Part shown: positions 10,762-20,893 of the stretch, piece by piece
Position numbering within the stretch: the first letter of the stretch is position 1
How the letters are laid out: every line of letters begins with the position of its first letter
The notes under the pieces: generated by a model
Told to the model about the DNA's origin: nothing
The model's input: the letters and a program-made list of their open reading frames with translations, nothing else
Database searches by the model: none
Source of the DNA: Lantana camara
Taxonomy: Eukaryota > Streptophyta > Magnoliopsida > Lamiales > Verbenaceae
NCBI GenBank assembly: GCA_037501455.1
Contig: CM074856.1
Span: forward strand, 53,597,001-53,661,000
Length of the DNA stretch: 64,000 bases
Direction: 5' to 3'
Position numbers and translations under genes: made by a program

Positions 10762-12276
10762 ATGCAGATTGAGCCCATGGAGAATTTTCTAACCATCAAA
10801 TTAGAGCCTGGCAACAAGGAAAAGACGACTCAGATTAGCTCTAGCCTCTATGGGCCCTTGCAGATTATGATGATTGATTTCTTGAGGGAAAACATTGATG
10901 TCTTTGCTTGGAAAGCCTCGGACCTTACTAGAATTAACCCCAGTGTTATAGTCCATAGGCTCAACGTGGACCCCGCTTTCAAACCGGTCAAACAGAAGAA
11001 GAGGGACGTCTACGGATTTCGAAAGAGGGTTATTGAGGAAGAAGTGAACAAACTCCTTGAGGCCCAATATATCAAGCCTATATTGTATCCTGAATGGCTT
11101 TGCAGTGTTTTCCTTGTACCAAAAAGAGCAAACAAGTGGCGAATGTGAACCGATTTCACGGACCTCAATAAAGCTTGCCCAAAAGACCCTTATCCTCTAC
11201 CCAGAATTGATCAGTTAGTAGATTCAACCGCGGGCTGTGAGCTCATGAGCATGATGGATGCCTTCCAAGGGTATTACCAAATCTTTATGGCACCCGAGAA
11301 CCGCCCCAAAACCTCATGCGAGGTACACATGGGGGTCTATTGCTTCCTGGTCATGCCCTTTGGGCTCAAGAATATAGGTGCCACGTACTAGCACCTCGTT
11401 AATCGGATGTTTGAAAAGAAAATTGGAGGGTCAGTGGAAGTCTATGTGAACGATATGATATTCAAGAGTGAACGCCAATCCTCAGACCTGGAAGACCCGA
11501 GGCGCACATTTAGCATATTGTGCCAAGACGGTATGAAGTTGAATCCCTCGAAGTGCACGTTTGGGGTGGGGGGGTGGGGATTCTTGGGCTATATGGTTTA
11601 CCAGCTTAGAATTAAAGCTAATCCCGAGAAGATCAAGGCCATCTTGGATATCCTGTCCCCTCATAACGTCAGGGAAGTGCAAGTATTAGTGGGGAAGATC
11701 ATCTCCTTGAACAGGTTCATTTCCAGTTCTGCAGATAGCAATCTACCACTCTTCAAGATTTTGCGCAACGCTCGAAATTTTGCTTGGACTAAGTAATGCG
11801 AAAAAGCGCTGTAGAATATGAAGGCTTGCCTCACGTGCACCCCGCTTTTGACAAAGCCGATTGAGGGTGAAAACCTGTGTGTGTACTTCTCAATTTCAGT
11901 GGAAGCTACGAGCACGGTTTTGGTGGCCGTGTGTGAGCGCAAGCATCTACCTGTCTATTATTTGAGCAAAACATTACAGGGTGCTAAAAAGAAGTACTTG
12001 GAAATTGAAAAGTTTGCTTTTTCTCTCACCAATGCGTCACGAAGGTTGAGGCTATATTTTCAGGCACATCCAATCACTGTCCTCATAGACCAGCCACTGA
12101 GGCAGGTGTTGTCCAAGCCAGACGTCTCTAGAAGACTAATAAAGTGGGCCATTGAATTGAGCCAGTTTGACATCAGTTTCGAGCCAAGAACCGCCATACA
12201 GGCACAAGTGGTCGCGGATTTGTTGGTTGAGCACTTCGGATTGGAGCTTACCGTTCGGGAAAATAACGGACTGTAG
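10762..12276 (+). pseudogene. pol: Reverse transcriptase and RNase H of element B
   Basis: RT motifs appear in order: the N-terminal block HRLNVDPAFKPVKQKKRD, YPEWLCSVFLVPK, FTDLNKACPKDPYPLPRID, VMPFGLKN, and the catalytic box at 11443-11454. The box reads YVND where D has YVDD, so a catalytic Asp is lost. The connection and RNase H domain follow (LPVYYLSKTLQGAKKKYLEIEK and HPITVLIDQPLRQVL, about 11940-12110). Stops occur at 11146 (TGA), 11389 (TAG), 11794 (TAA) and 12274 (TAG). The product would copy the RNA genome into DNA in the particle. It is certainly inactive. Confidence 0.9.
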
Positions 12277-12670
12277 GTCCTGTACGCGGATGGTTCCTTG
12301 ACCTCTCAAGGGGGAGGAGCAGGGGTAACCCTTAGAGATCCCAGTGGAATTGAGATAGATTTTGCAATCAGGTTGGACTTTCAAGTTACAAATAATGAAG
12401 TAGTGTACGAGGCTCTCATTTAAGGATTGAAAATTTCTTTTCAAAATGTAGCTTCCAGGATCACGGCTTATGTGGATTTGCAACTGATCGCAAGTCAAAT
12501 TGAAGGAACTTATAAGGCTCGAGAAACCACCATGGTGCAGTACTTGGAGAAAGCAAAAGAAATAATTGATAAGTTCAAAGAATTCCACTTGCTTTAGGTT
12601 CCACGAGCGGAGAATGAGCGCACTGATGCTTTTTCCAAATTTGCCTCTACTCTCAAGGGATCTTGCAAGC
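12277..12670 (+). pseudogene. pol: Second, archaeal-like RNase H domain of element B
   Basis: After the first RNase H comes a second one with YADGS, TNNE.VYEAL and a later ERTDAFSKFAS-like end. A second RNase H of this type between RNase H and integrase is a known hallmark of the Tat lineage of plant Ty3/gypsy elements, so this domain gives the family assignment. Stops at 12421 (TAA) and 12596 (TAG) interrupt it. In D the domain is free of stops and is the better copy for comparison. Confidence 0.85.
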
Positions 12671-13975
12671 ATTCCATTATGTTCCTGAGGACTAAGGAAC
12701 CGTTGATAAAGGGAAAGGCTCCTGTCCGACCAGTAGTCATGATCGACCCTGGAGAACCATGCTGGCTTGATGACATCATTAGATTTATTAAAGATGGAGT
12801 TTGTCCCACTGATAAAGTGGAGGTACGAAAGATCAGGAACAAGGCCCCTCGAGGCTCTTCAAGAGATCTTGTCATGGTCCTCCTATGAGATGCTTAAGAC
12901 CCTCACAAACCAAAGAGACCCTTGAGCACGTCCATAAAGGGAGTTGTGGAAATCACTCTGGAGGACGTATTCTTGCCAAAAAGATATTGAGGAATGGATT
13001 CTATTGGCCCTTAGTTCTCCAAGACGCCATCGCATTTTCCAAAAAGTGTCCCAAGTGCCAGCTTCACTTTAATGTCCCACAGTTACCGGCGGCTCAAATG
13101 ATTCCTATAAGCGTGTCATGGCCCTCTGATCAGTGGGGCATTGACATTGTGGGACCGTTGCCAGTGGCAGTTGGACAGAAAAAGTTCGTCATCCTGGCTG
13201 TGGATTACTTCACAAAGTGGGCCGAGGCCGAGGCTGATGCCGTAGCCAAAATCACTTTTCGGGTAGTCAGGGACTTCATCTGGAAAAACATCATCTGTAG
13301 ATATTGTATCCTGAGGGTATTAATTTCAGACAATGGATCCCAATTCATTACAGCAGATACTCGGGAGTGGTGCCCGAGTTAGGCATTGAGCAACGCTTCA
13401 CTTCCGTGGGGCACCCTCAGGCCAACGGTCAAGCTGAAGTTACTAACAGGATCATTCTACAACACCTAAAGACCATGCTTGAAAGTAAAAAGAGTGAGTG
13501 GGCCGAGGAGTTACAAGGAGCTTTGTGGGCTTACCGTATAACTCCTCGAGCGGCCACTGGTGAAACCCCCTACTCCTTTGTCTACGGTTCGGAGGCAATG
13601 ATACCTGAGGAAATTGTACACGAATCCACAAGAGTGCCATATTTCAAGCCTGAAACCAACAGGGAGAACATGGCTTTCGAGCTGGATCTTTTAGAAGAAA
13701 GGAGAAACAACGCCTGAGCATGTATTCACAAATACAAGGTGTCTGTGGCTCGACAGTACAATAAGTGAGTCAAGGAAAGGACATTCCAGGTGGGAAAGTT
13801 AGTCCTAAAGAAAGTTGAAGTGTCCAAGGACGTAGGAAAGTTGGATCCAAATTGGGAAAGACCATTTAAAATCGTCCAAGTCAGAGCTAACAACACTTAC
13901 ACGCTCGAAACACTTCAAGGCGAGCGACTCCCTCAGCCCTGGAATGTATGTAACCTTCGACGGTTCTATGTTTAA
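12671..13975 (+). pseudogene. pol: Integrase of element B
   Basis: The N-terminal zinc-binding module is visible (HKGSCGNHSG ... CPKCQLH, about 12930-13065). The catalytic core follows, with DQWGIDIVGPLP (first Asp, about 13128), LISDNGSQF (second Asp, about 13325) and NGQAEVTNR (Glu, about 13425). The C-terminal DNA-binding part (LVLKKVEVSKDVGKLDPNWE) lies at 13790-13975. Frame changes near 12880 and 13300-13380 and stops at 13380 (TAG) and 13715 (TGA) break it. Integrase would insert the cDNA into nuclear DNA. Confidence 0.88.
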
Positions 13976-15140
13976 ATCTTGAAATGGTTTTCTAAAAACC
14001 CATCCTTGGGCTCGATGTATTTCTTATTCACCAATGCAATATAATGGAATGGTTTTCTTCAAGGTAAGGTCTTTCTTGTATTCTTATATATGGCAAGGAA
14101 TTCCCCCTTGGAAACCTAGGCAATAGCCGCATAGGCCCAAGGTGTGCGAATCCCCCTATATCAAAGATAGAGTTATGCCTATCAAGCGCTAAGCTCCGCG
14201 TCAAAGTTCGCCCTCATCGGGAAGCTTGATAACGCTAAAACTAATCCCGAGGTGAAAGGCTAGACCAGTCAGATCTCACTTCTGGTTTGCGCTCGAAGCC
14301 GCAAAATAGCCAACTGGAGTCTCACTCCTAGCTCGCGCTCGAAATTTTCCGACACTTAAAAAAATTCTTAACAGATGCATGCACAGTAATATCCCAAATA
14401 ACCAGGTTAGCTTTGTAAAAGATCCCCTCGCGTTCAAGGCAGGAATTCCCCTCATATTTTAACCAGGGAACCCTCGAGAATGGGTCCCTCGCATTCTTTC
14501 AAAATAAGCAAGAAATTCATTAAGTAACCAGGGGACCCTCGGGTGAGGCCCCCTCGCGTTCTTTACAAATTCTTATAAAATTTCTTAAGCGACCAAGGGC
14601 CCTCGTGGAAGAACCCCTCGTGTCTAATATTTATGAAAAACTTTTAGACAAGTTTTTATATGTCTTAACCAGGGTACCCTCGAAATGGGTCCCTCGTGTT
14701 CACCAATGAGTTAACGTTTATGAAAAAATTTTAGACAAGTTTTTATAAGTCTTAACCAGGGTACCCTCGGATCGGGACCCTTGCATTTACCAATGACTTA
14801 ACGTCCATGAAAAACATTTAGACAAGTTTGCATAAGTCTTAACCAAGGTGCCCCCAAAGCGGGACCCTTTCATTTACCAGAGACTTAGTATAATTTTGTA
14901 AGTTTGTCTGCCATGATTACTTAGCTTTCTACTCAATTCTTACGTTAGAATTTGATGAAACAAACGCAAGGTAAAAAGCATAAAAAGCAAGCACTGCAGA
15001 AGAGAAGAAACACCTATTCATAGAAGAAAAAAAGGAGACGTAACGCTCAAAATTACAAAACAAAAGGGCATTCCAGCCCTCTGAATTCACTCAAAACAGG
15101 GAAGATTATCACAATTCATAAGACAAAAACTTCCAAGTCT
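13976..15140. other. Spacer between integrase and antisense gene of element B
   Basis: No coding signal is seen on either strand. The stretch includes motifs rich in CCCTCG and GCGCTCG and a tandem-repeat array at 14401-14890. It ends at the 3' end of the antisense gene. The same place in D (55345-56396) is also a spacer with a tandem array, so this is a regular part of the element. Confidence 0.7.
14401..14890. repeat. Tandem array (65-87 bp units) downstream of pol in element B
   Basis: The landmark AACCAGGG.ACCCTCG recurs at about 14461, 14526, 14591 (degenerate), 14667, 14754 and 14841. Spacing is 65, 65, 76, 87 and 87 bp. The later units also share TTTTAGACAAGT and TATAAGTCTTAACC. Tandem arrays between pol and the 3' LTR are known from Tat elements such as Ogre and can seed satellite DNA. 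Confidence 0.8.
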
Positions 15141-16067
15141 TCAAGGGATAAGCAACTCATACATTCTGGGCTTGGCCATCCTCCAGGTCCACCACTTCTG
15201 TTGGTACTTGACGATTGAGCTCCTGGGCTTGAGTGGTTGAGCATCGGAGGCAGGGACATTCGACGGCACAGTGGCCTCGACCGTTGGAGCGGGAGTATTC
15301 TCACTAACTGGCGCTTGGATCGCGTTGTCAAGTTGGCCCTCGGGGGCAGATACAACATCAATGGCCCTCTCGTTGTTCTCTTCAGTAAGAGGCTCCTCCT
15401 CCATTTGGCGAGCCCTCATGAACTCATCTTGTAAAAGGTTGACCAAATCATTATACTTCGGCGCAGTCAAATTAGCCTTAGGGTCTTTCTCGCCAGCATC
15501 AAGAATTGAGCAGCGCTCGTCGAAGCGGAGTCCCGTATCCATGCACCTTCGAGAAGAGGCGTCTGCCAAACTCAAGTGGATGAGTTGTTCAACCGCTAAA
15601 TTAAATACCTTATGGGCCTCGTCATAACAGTGTAGAGAGGCGACGAAACCAAACGCCTTGGAATGGCAAAATTTAACGAGGGCCTCTCGGTTGGCTGCTG
15701 CAATGCGCTCAGGGAGTGCCTTGTTAAACTCTTCTTCGCAGACCTTCCTAGTGGCCTCAGTGTATTTCTTTTTAGCAGCATTGAGTTGTGAGCTCCTCTC
15801 ATTTAAGTCCTTCCTCAACCTCTCGTTGGACTCTTTGAACCTTCTCAGGTCCGCGCGGTACTTCTTCCGAGATGCCCCTGACTTGTCCAGCACCTTTTTC
15901 ACCTTAGCATGCTCGGCCTCAAGGGATTCCAATTGGGCTTTCACCAGATCCAACTCCTCCTGGAGCTGAACGGGGTCAGCCGAGCGGGCCATTTTCTTAT
16001 ACTTGGCCTTATGCTCGGAGTACACAGTCTAGCGACGCTGGAGGTTTTTGACCCTCGGAAGCACTTA
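15141..16067 (-). pseudogene. Antisense gene of element B, exon 3 (coiled-coil C-terminus)
   Basis: Minus strand. After an acceptor ending AACGCAG at 16068-16074, the exon runs 927 bp to a stop at 15141, exactly 309 codons, in the phase expected from D. The first codon is TAA where D has CAA, and another stop follows soon after, so the exon start is broken. The body encodes a long Lys/Glu-rich coiled coil (KYKKMARSADPVQLQEELD ... ERLRKDLNERSSQLNAAKKKY), then NREALVKFCHSKAFGFVASL and an acidic, Pro-rich tail. The same words occur in D exon 3. The function is unknown. Confidence 0.75.
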
Positions 16068-16152
16068 CTGCGTTAAAAAAAAACCACACACTTCGAATTT
16101 TTTTAGAAAAACAAGGAAGTCACTCGAAAAGAATAGGAAGGGGAGGACTTAC

Positions 16153-16564
16153 GGAGATGAGCACGCGGGCGAGAACCTCAGCCACCTGATCCTCACACTG
16201 AGAATATAATTGCTTGTGGTCCCCCTTGACTGGACCCTTTAATAGAGCCCCTAGGTGATGTTCCGGGCTTGAGCATGGTTACTCAACATAGTGGTGCCCT
16301 CGTTAGGGTCACGCTGAAATGCCTTATCGCCAGTGCACTCGAAGTTCCACAAGTGTTCTTCCTCAGAGGAAGAAGTTTCGCCATCGCCACGGTCACCCTC
16401 GACCACCTCCTTACCTTTGCCAATTATGGGAATGGCTTCACGCATCCTTTTCCTCTTTCTTAAGGGCTGAATCTGTCCCCCTTGAGGCTCTCTTATTACC
16501 ACGCCCAAGCCCGATCTCTATTGATTATCTTGAGGGTTGGTCTGTGGCCTGTCTCCTCCCCTCT
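16153..16564 (-). pseudogene. Antisense gene of element B, exon 2, 3' part
   Basis: Minus strand, with the donor GTAAGT at 16147-16152 just after the exon, exactly as in D (57388-57393). It includes KGKEVVEGDRGDGETSSSEEEHLW, shared with D (KGKQVVEGPKGDGETSSSEEEHLW). A TAG at about 16250 interrupts it. Element C is inserted in this exon; the 5' part of the exon continues at 26396. Confidence 0.75.
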
Positions 16565-17468
16565 TGTAACGGCCCAACTTTCGGCCTTTCAGGTAAGTAC
16601 GCCACGTGTGAGTTTTGAGAGTAAAAATTTAATTTGATATATTCATTTCTTCAATTTTTTTTATGTCATGACATAATTTTATTAAAATTCTATTTCAAGT
16701 GTTTTTATGAAATTCATACCAAATTGATAATTATTGCATAAATTGGATTTGATTGGAATGTGAATTAATTCCCGAGCATGATTTAATTTCTTTTATGCCC
16801 TTACTTGATCATTTTCTTAAATTTGGGGGCTTAATTGCATGAATCTTGCATTGGACTTAAGTGATCATTTATTATAGAATTGGACTCAATTGCTTGACTA
16901 ATTAGCTTGAGGGACTTAACTGTAAATTGTGGCCATTCATCTCTTTACTTAGAGATACACATATACACACACTTTGCTTCCTTCATTCACGATCAAAACC
17001 CTCATCAAGAAGAAGAAGAAATTCATCTTTCAAGCTATTATTTTGGAGGAATTGTGGACTTTGAAGCATCATCATCATCATATCTTCATCTTTCCTCTTC
17101 TTCCCTTCATTTAAGGTAGGCATGGAGATTTTCATTAATTCTTGAATCGCGAATGGTAGCTAGGGGTTATGATATGAATTGGTTGAAGTGTGTTTTAGTT
17201 GTTGGAAGTATGAATACTTGATCATGGCTTGAATTTGATGTATATATTATAAAGTTTATGAACTTGGAGCATGAGTTGATATATAGGTTTTAATTGATGA
17301 TTTGAGCTTGATATAAGTGTTTGGATTGGATTTTATTGATCTATAAGTATGATAGTATGTATATTACATGATTTGTATTATTTGGAGATGGAATTATGGA
17401 TATTTGAGCTTTGTGGTTTTGGTACGTATTGCCCCTACATATCCCTTGTTTCTGTTGTATCTGCATAT

Positions 17469-17692
17469 TGGGAACGGGCCCTTCCCGTCCCAGTTCATTC
17501 TGGGAACGGCCGTTCCCACCCTTCCAGCTGTCCCGCGAAACTGGGAACGACCCTTCCCAGTTTTGGCTTACAGCCGGAACGGCCGTTCCTAGCCATGAAC
17601 AAAATGTAAATTCTTTACAGATGCACGGGATTGAATCGGGGAGCCGGGAACGGCCTTCCCATTTCCAGTTCAAAACCGGAACGGCCGTTCCC
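17469..17692. repeat. GGGAACGGCCGTTCCC palindrome cluster in 5' LTR of C
   Basis: Six perfect or imperfect copies of a self-complementary motif lie within about 220 bp. The best is TGGGAACGGCCGTTCCCA at 17501-17518, an 18-bp perfect palindrome; cores GGAACGGCCGTTCC recur at 17576-17589 and 17678-17691. They lie 0.9-1.13 kb from the LTR start. Confidence 0.85.
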
Positions 17693-17980
17693 ATGTTCCA
17701 AAGGGTTCAGTGAATTTTCTGCATAAAATTAAGCTTTCATAATCCATTTCTAATGCCATAATTGATCGATACGTGTTATTATATGCTCATTTTATGCATG
17801 AATATGATCATATCATACCATAATTTGTCAATGTACGTTATAATATTCATGATCACACCGTTCGTCCTAATTGGTACATTTGAGTTGTGTCTTATGGACA
17901 ATTGTCTTTCTTGCACAGACCAACTTCCTGGTGATGAGGAGCAGGCCCCGTGAGCTGTTCCCTTGTTTATTTTGGTCACA

Positions 17981-17989
17981 CAGGTAAGG
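17981..17989 (+). promoter_or_regulatory. Candidate splice donor in the LTR of C
   Basis: CAG/GTAAGG is a near-consensus plant 5' splice site. The context TTTGGTCA(..)AGGTRAGGTTT is kept in the 3' LTR of C (AAACAGGTGAGG near 25311) and in the E family (CAAGGTGAGG near 41749), although other LTR parts differ greatly between the families. It would allow splicing of the leader RNA; this is inference. Confidence 0.4.
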
Positions 17990-19067
17990 TTTAATTTCTA
18001 GATATATAGAACCTTTACAACCCTTATGTGGATTTTGGCCAAAATGTATTAATATATCTATAGATTTTCCTAAACCTCAAATGATTTCAAACTTCACCGA
18101 GTCTACTGTACTGAATTGGCCGTATTTTGGCGTGTATACCATATTGCACTGTGGGCCCGAGGGTAGTGGCTTGAGCCAACAGGGAAAGCATGGGCTGACG
18201 GGTAACTCTAGTGCTATCTTCACCATTTTGGGATGACCCCTGAATCCACTAGGAGATTAGTGGAGGAAGGAGTTCCGGGCTTAGGGATTCATGTACCCTC
18301 TGTTCACACTGACTGGATGGTTGGGCCTTACAAACCCACTATCACCCAGAAGAAAAAGGGACTGAAACTACTACTGAATGTACTGCACTGTAATAACTTG
18401 CGTGATCACCTAAGTTATTGATAACCTAATTATTGTACACAGTCGGAGTAAGGTTGGAGAATTGCCCTCACTCACCGAGCCACTGATTGACTGAAATGGA
18501 AATAATTGTTAAACTTGATAGTTGTAACCTCGGGCGATATTATATCTTATTTTATGGAATTGTGTGGTTTTGCAAGATATTACCCGAGATTATAACTTGC
18601 ATTTATGTGCGCATATATTTACTTAAACCCCTCACTCAGTCCGTTGTAGACTGACGCCTCAACCTTTTAGTTTTTGTAGGTACGTGCTAGGCAAGATTGG
18701 AGTCGAGTTTGTCTTTAATTTGGGTCTAGCACACTTCACCTTCATCTTATGTTCATGTATTGATACTTTTGATATTTTGGTATGTCTCGTGGAGTATTTT
18801 GGAGATGATATTATATTGATATGTATTTGGAGTAGATGACATGTTTTTGGATAGTTGTTGATCGTTAATGATAAACGATGCTTCCGCTTTCATTGTTTTG
18901 AATCGATTATTTGGTTTGGGGTTAGTCCCGCCTAGCTATTGTCATTTTTTTTCTTATCTCCCGTTCGCTATAGTTTTGATTCATGTATGGATTGTCCATT
19001 TCATATGTGGATTGGGCTATAGTGCTGGGGATGTGGTACCTAGTGTTCCGGGTGCTACATCCTAAGG

Positions 19068-19079
19068 TGGTATCAGAGC
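19068..19079 (+). other. Primer-binding site of C (tRNA-iMet)
   Basis: TGGTATCAGAGC is the standard complement of the plant initiator tRNA-Met 3' end used by many plant LTR elements. It lies eight bases after the 5' LTR. Confidence 0.92.
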
Positions 19080-19290
19080 CCGGTTGCAAAATCGGGTCTC
19101 TAGTGTCGTGTCTTATGAGTTTAGGTCGCATGGCATAGGAATTAATTGTTAACTTGAGAGTCTTGCATCGTTATTTGAATTATTTGAACCTATTTGAATT
19201 ATTTGAACTTATATGAATTCTTTGAATTATTTGGATTATATGATTTTGCATCTATTAATTGAACATGCATATGAGTGTCTTGATTTCAGG

Positions 19291-20340
19291 ATGCCTTGCG
19301 GTAGACCTCGACGGGAGCATTCTCCAGGTCATCGACATAATCATCACCGAGATCGGTCTCCTGCTCCCCCACCTCCTCAGGCTCAGCCACAGGACTTCAT
19401 GAATACAGTGGTTGGCCTTATTGATCAGAGGCTTCGGGAGTATGTTCCTCCAGCTCCACCAGTTCCACACCACGGCCGGGGGTACAGATTTCAATGGTTT
19501 TTAGGGAGTTTCAGAATCAGCACCCACCAAAGTTCTTTAAAGGAAATGATATTTAGGCCGAGCAGTGGCTAAGAGAGGTTGAAAGAATTTGGGAGCTCAT
19601 TCCTTGTGAGTCCCAAGAGAAGGCACGTTGTACCATTTTGCTAATTCAGGGCGAGGCTTATTCATGGTGGGAGAGTGCTAGGATTGTGCTAGATACCGCT
19701 GGTGAGGAAGTTACTTGGGAGGTTTTCACCCTGGAGTTCAGAAACAAGTTTATTCCTCCATCTTCTCGCATCGAAGATTGAAAGAGGTTACTGAGCTTAA
19801 GCAGGGAAGCAGGTCTGGTTCAGAGTATATTGCCGAGTTTGAGAGATTGTCCCGCTATGCCCCTAATATAGCGAGTGATGATTTCCATAAGGCGATGCAG
19901 TTTGTTCAGGGACTTAGACCGGATATTCAGACAACGATTGAGACGGTTAACACGAGTACCTGGTTGAAGGCTACTACAAAGGCATTGAAAATTGAGGATT
20001 CGGTGAATGCACGACGATCTACTTATTGCTCAGGTTTGGGTTCAGGTTCCGGATCGGGTATTAGAGGTTCAGGTTCGGGTTCTAGCTCGGGCAAGAGGCC
20101 TATGATTTATTCTTCTCCACCACCAGCTTCTAAGGGCCTTGGGAAGAAGCCCAGACCCGTGGGAACCGTTATGAGAGCTCCAGCTGTGCCAGCTTTGCCA
20201 CCACCACCCGAGAGGCCTGCATGTACCTTCTGTGGACAGACTACACATATCTATGATAACTGTAGGAGGCGTTTGGGTCTATGTCTGATTTGTGGGAGCG
20301 CCGAGCATATGGTAGATACTTGTCTAGATTGTAGGAATCC
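19291..20340 (+). pseudogene. gag: Gag of element C, frameshifted
   Basis: The ATG at 19291 opens MPCGRPRREHSPGHRHNHHRD, the Arg/Pro-rich start usual in Tekay Gag. The capsid-like Gag domain follows (QWLREVERIWELIPCE ... LIQGEAYSWWESAR, about 19560-19690) in another frame, so there is a frame change near 19495, a stop near 19780 and a further shift before 19790. The 3' part has two C-x2-C-x4-H-x4-C knuckles, CTFCGQTTHIYDNC (20221-20262) and CLICGSAEHMVDTC (20284-20325), which bind RNA. The protein would assemble particles in the cytoplasm. Confidence 0.88.
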
Positions 20341-20836
20341 GCTACCTGGGGGTCAGAGACCACTGATTAGAGCTCGTGCTTATACGCTGGACAGAGAGGA
20401 GCAGGATGCTGACATTGATCCAGCTGCGGTAGTTGAAGGTACCATTTGCGCACATGGCACGAACATTCATACTTTATTTGATCCGGGAGCTGCACACTCC
20501 TTTCTCTCGAGTGCTATATCTGTTTCTTTGCCTTTGCCTGTTACTCGCTCTCTTGCATGTTATGTGGTTAGTTCTCCTTTCGGTGGTAGTATAAAGACTG
20601 ATCGGGTGTTCAGAGAGGTTCCGGTGAGTCTTGAGGGTCGAGTTTCCGTGACAAACTTCATTGAGATGCCGATGACTCGCTACGGATCTATTTTGGGCAT
20701 GGATTGGTTGTACAAACATTGCGCCACAGTTGATTGCAGGGCAAAGAGAGTTCCGTTGGGGTCAGATTTGATTGTTGGTTGGAGTTCTAAGATGGTGCCT
20801 CTCCTTTCTTTCACAGAAGCTCAGAAATTGGTCTGA
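20341..20836 (+). pseudogene. pol: Aspartic protease of element C
   Basis: In frame with the upstream Gag part. The retropepsin motif is TLFDPGAAHSFLS (about 20470-20508), with DPGA where many relatives have DSGA or DTGA; this is usual for Tekay elements. The C-terminal Ile-Leu-Gly-Met-Asp motif is SILGMDWLYKH (about 20690-20722). A TGA at 20834-20836 separates it from RT; since the reading frame continues after it, the TGA is a point mutation. Confidence 0.87.
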
Positions 20837-20893
20837 GAGGGAGCTACGGGTTTCATTGCATATATTCTCAACAATCCCAAGGATCAGATTAAA

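Larger units (their letters stand above)
16565..19059 (+). repeat. 5' LTR of element C
   Basis: It starts TGTAACGGCCCAACTTTCGG and ends GTTCCGGGTGCTACA, 2495 bp. It aligns along its length with the 3' LTR at 23846-26390, with scattered substitutions and small indels. ORFs within it are not genes. It contains the palindrome cluster at 17469-17692 and splice-like sites at 17981-17989 and 18671-18680. Confidence 0.95.

Noticed and set aside
12136..12672. Minus-strand frame of 178 codons inside pol of B
   Set aside because: It is the shadow of the RNase H region; no homology on that strand and it is not kept open in D.
15271..15969. Plus-strand frames opposite exon 3 of the antisense gene of B
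   Set aside because: The minus-strand coiled coil is conserved with D; the plus-strand frames are not.
17341..17713. Overlapping open frames on both strands with repeated GTAVP or NGRS peptide words in the C LTR (also 24669-25042)
   Set aside because: They arise from the GGGAACGGCCGTTCCC palindromes in an LTR; no start context, domain or conserved reading frame between the two LTRs.
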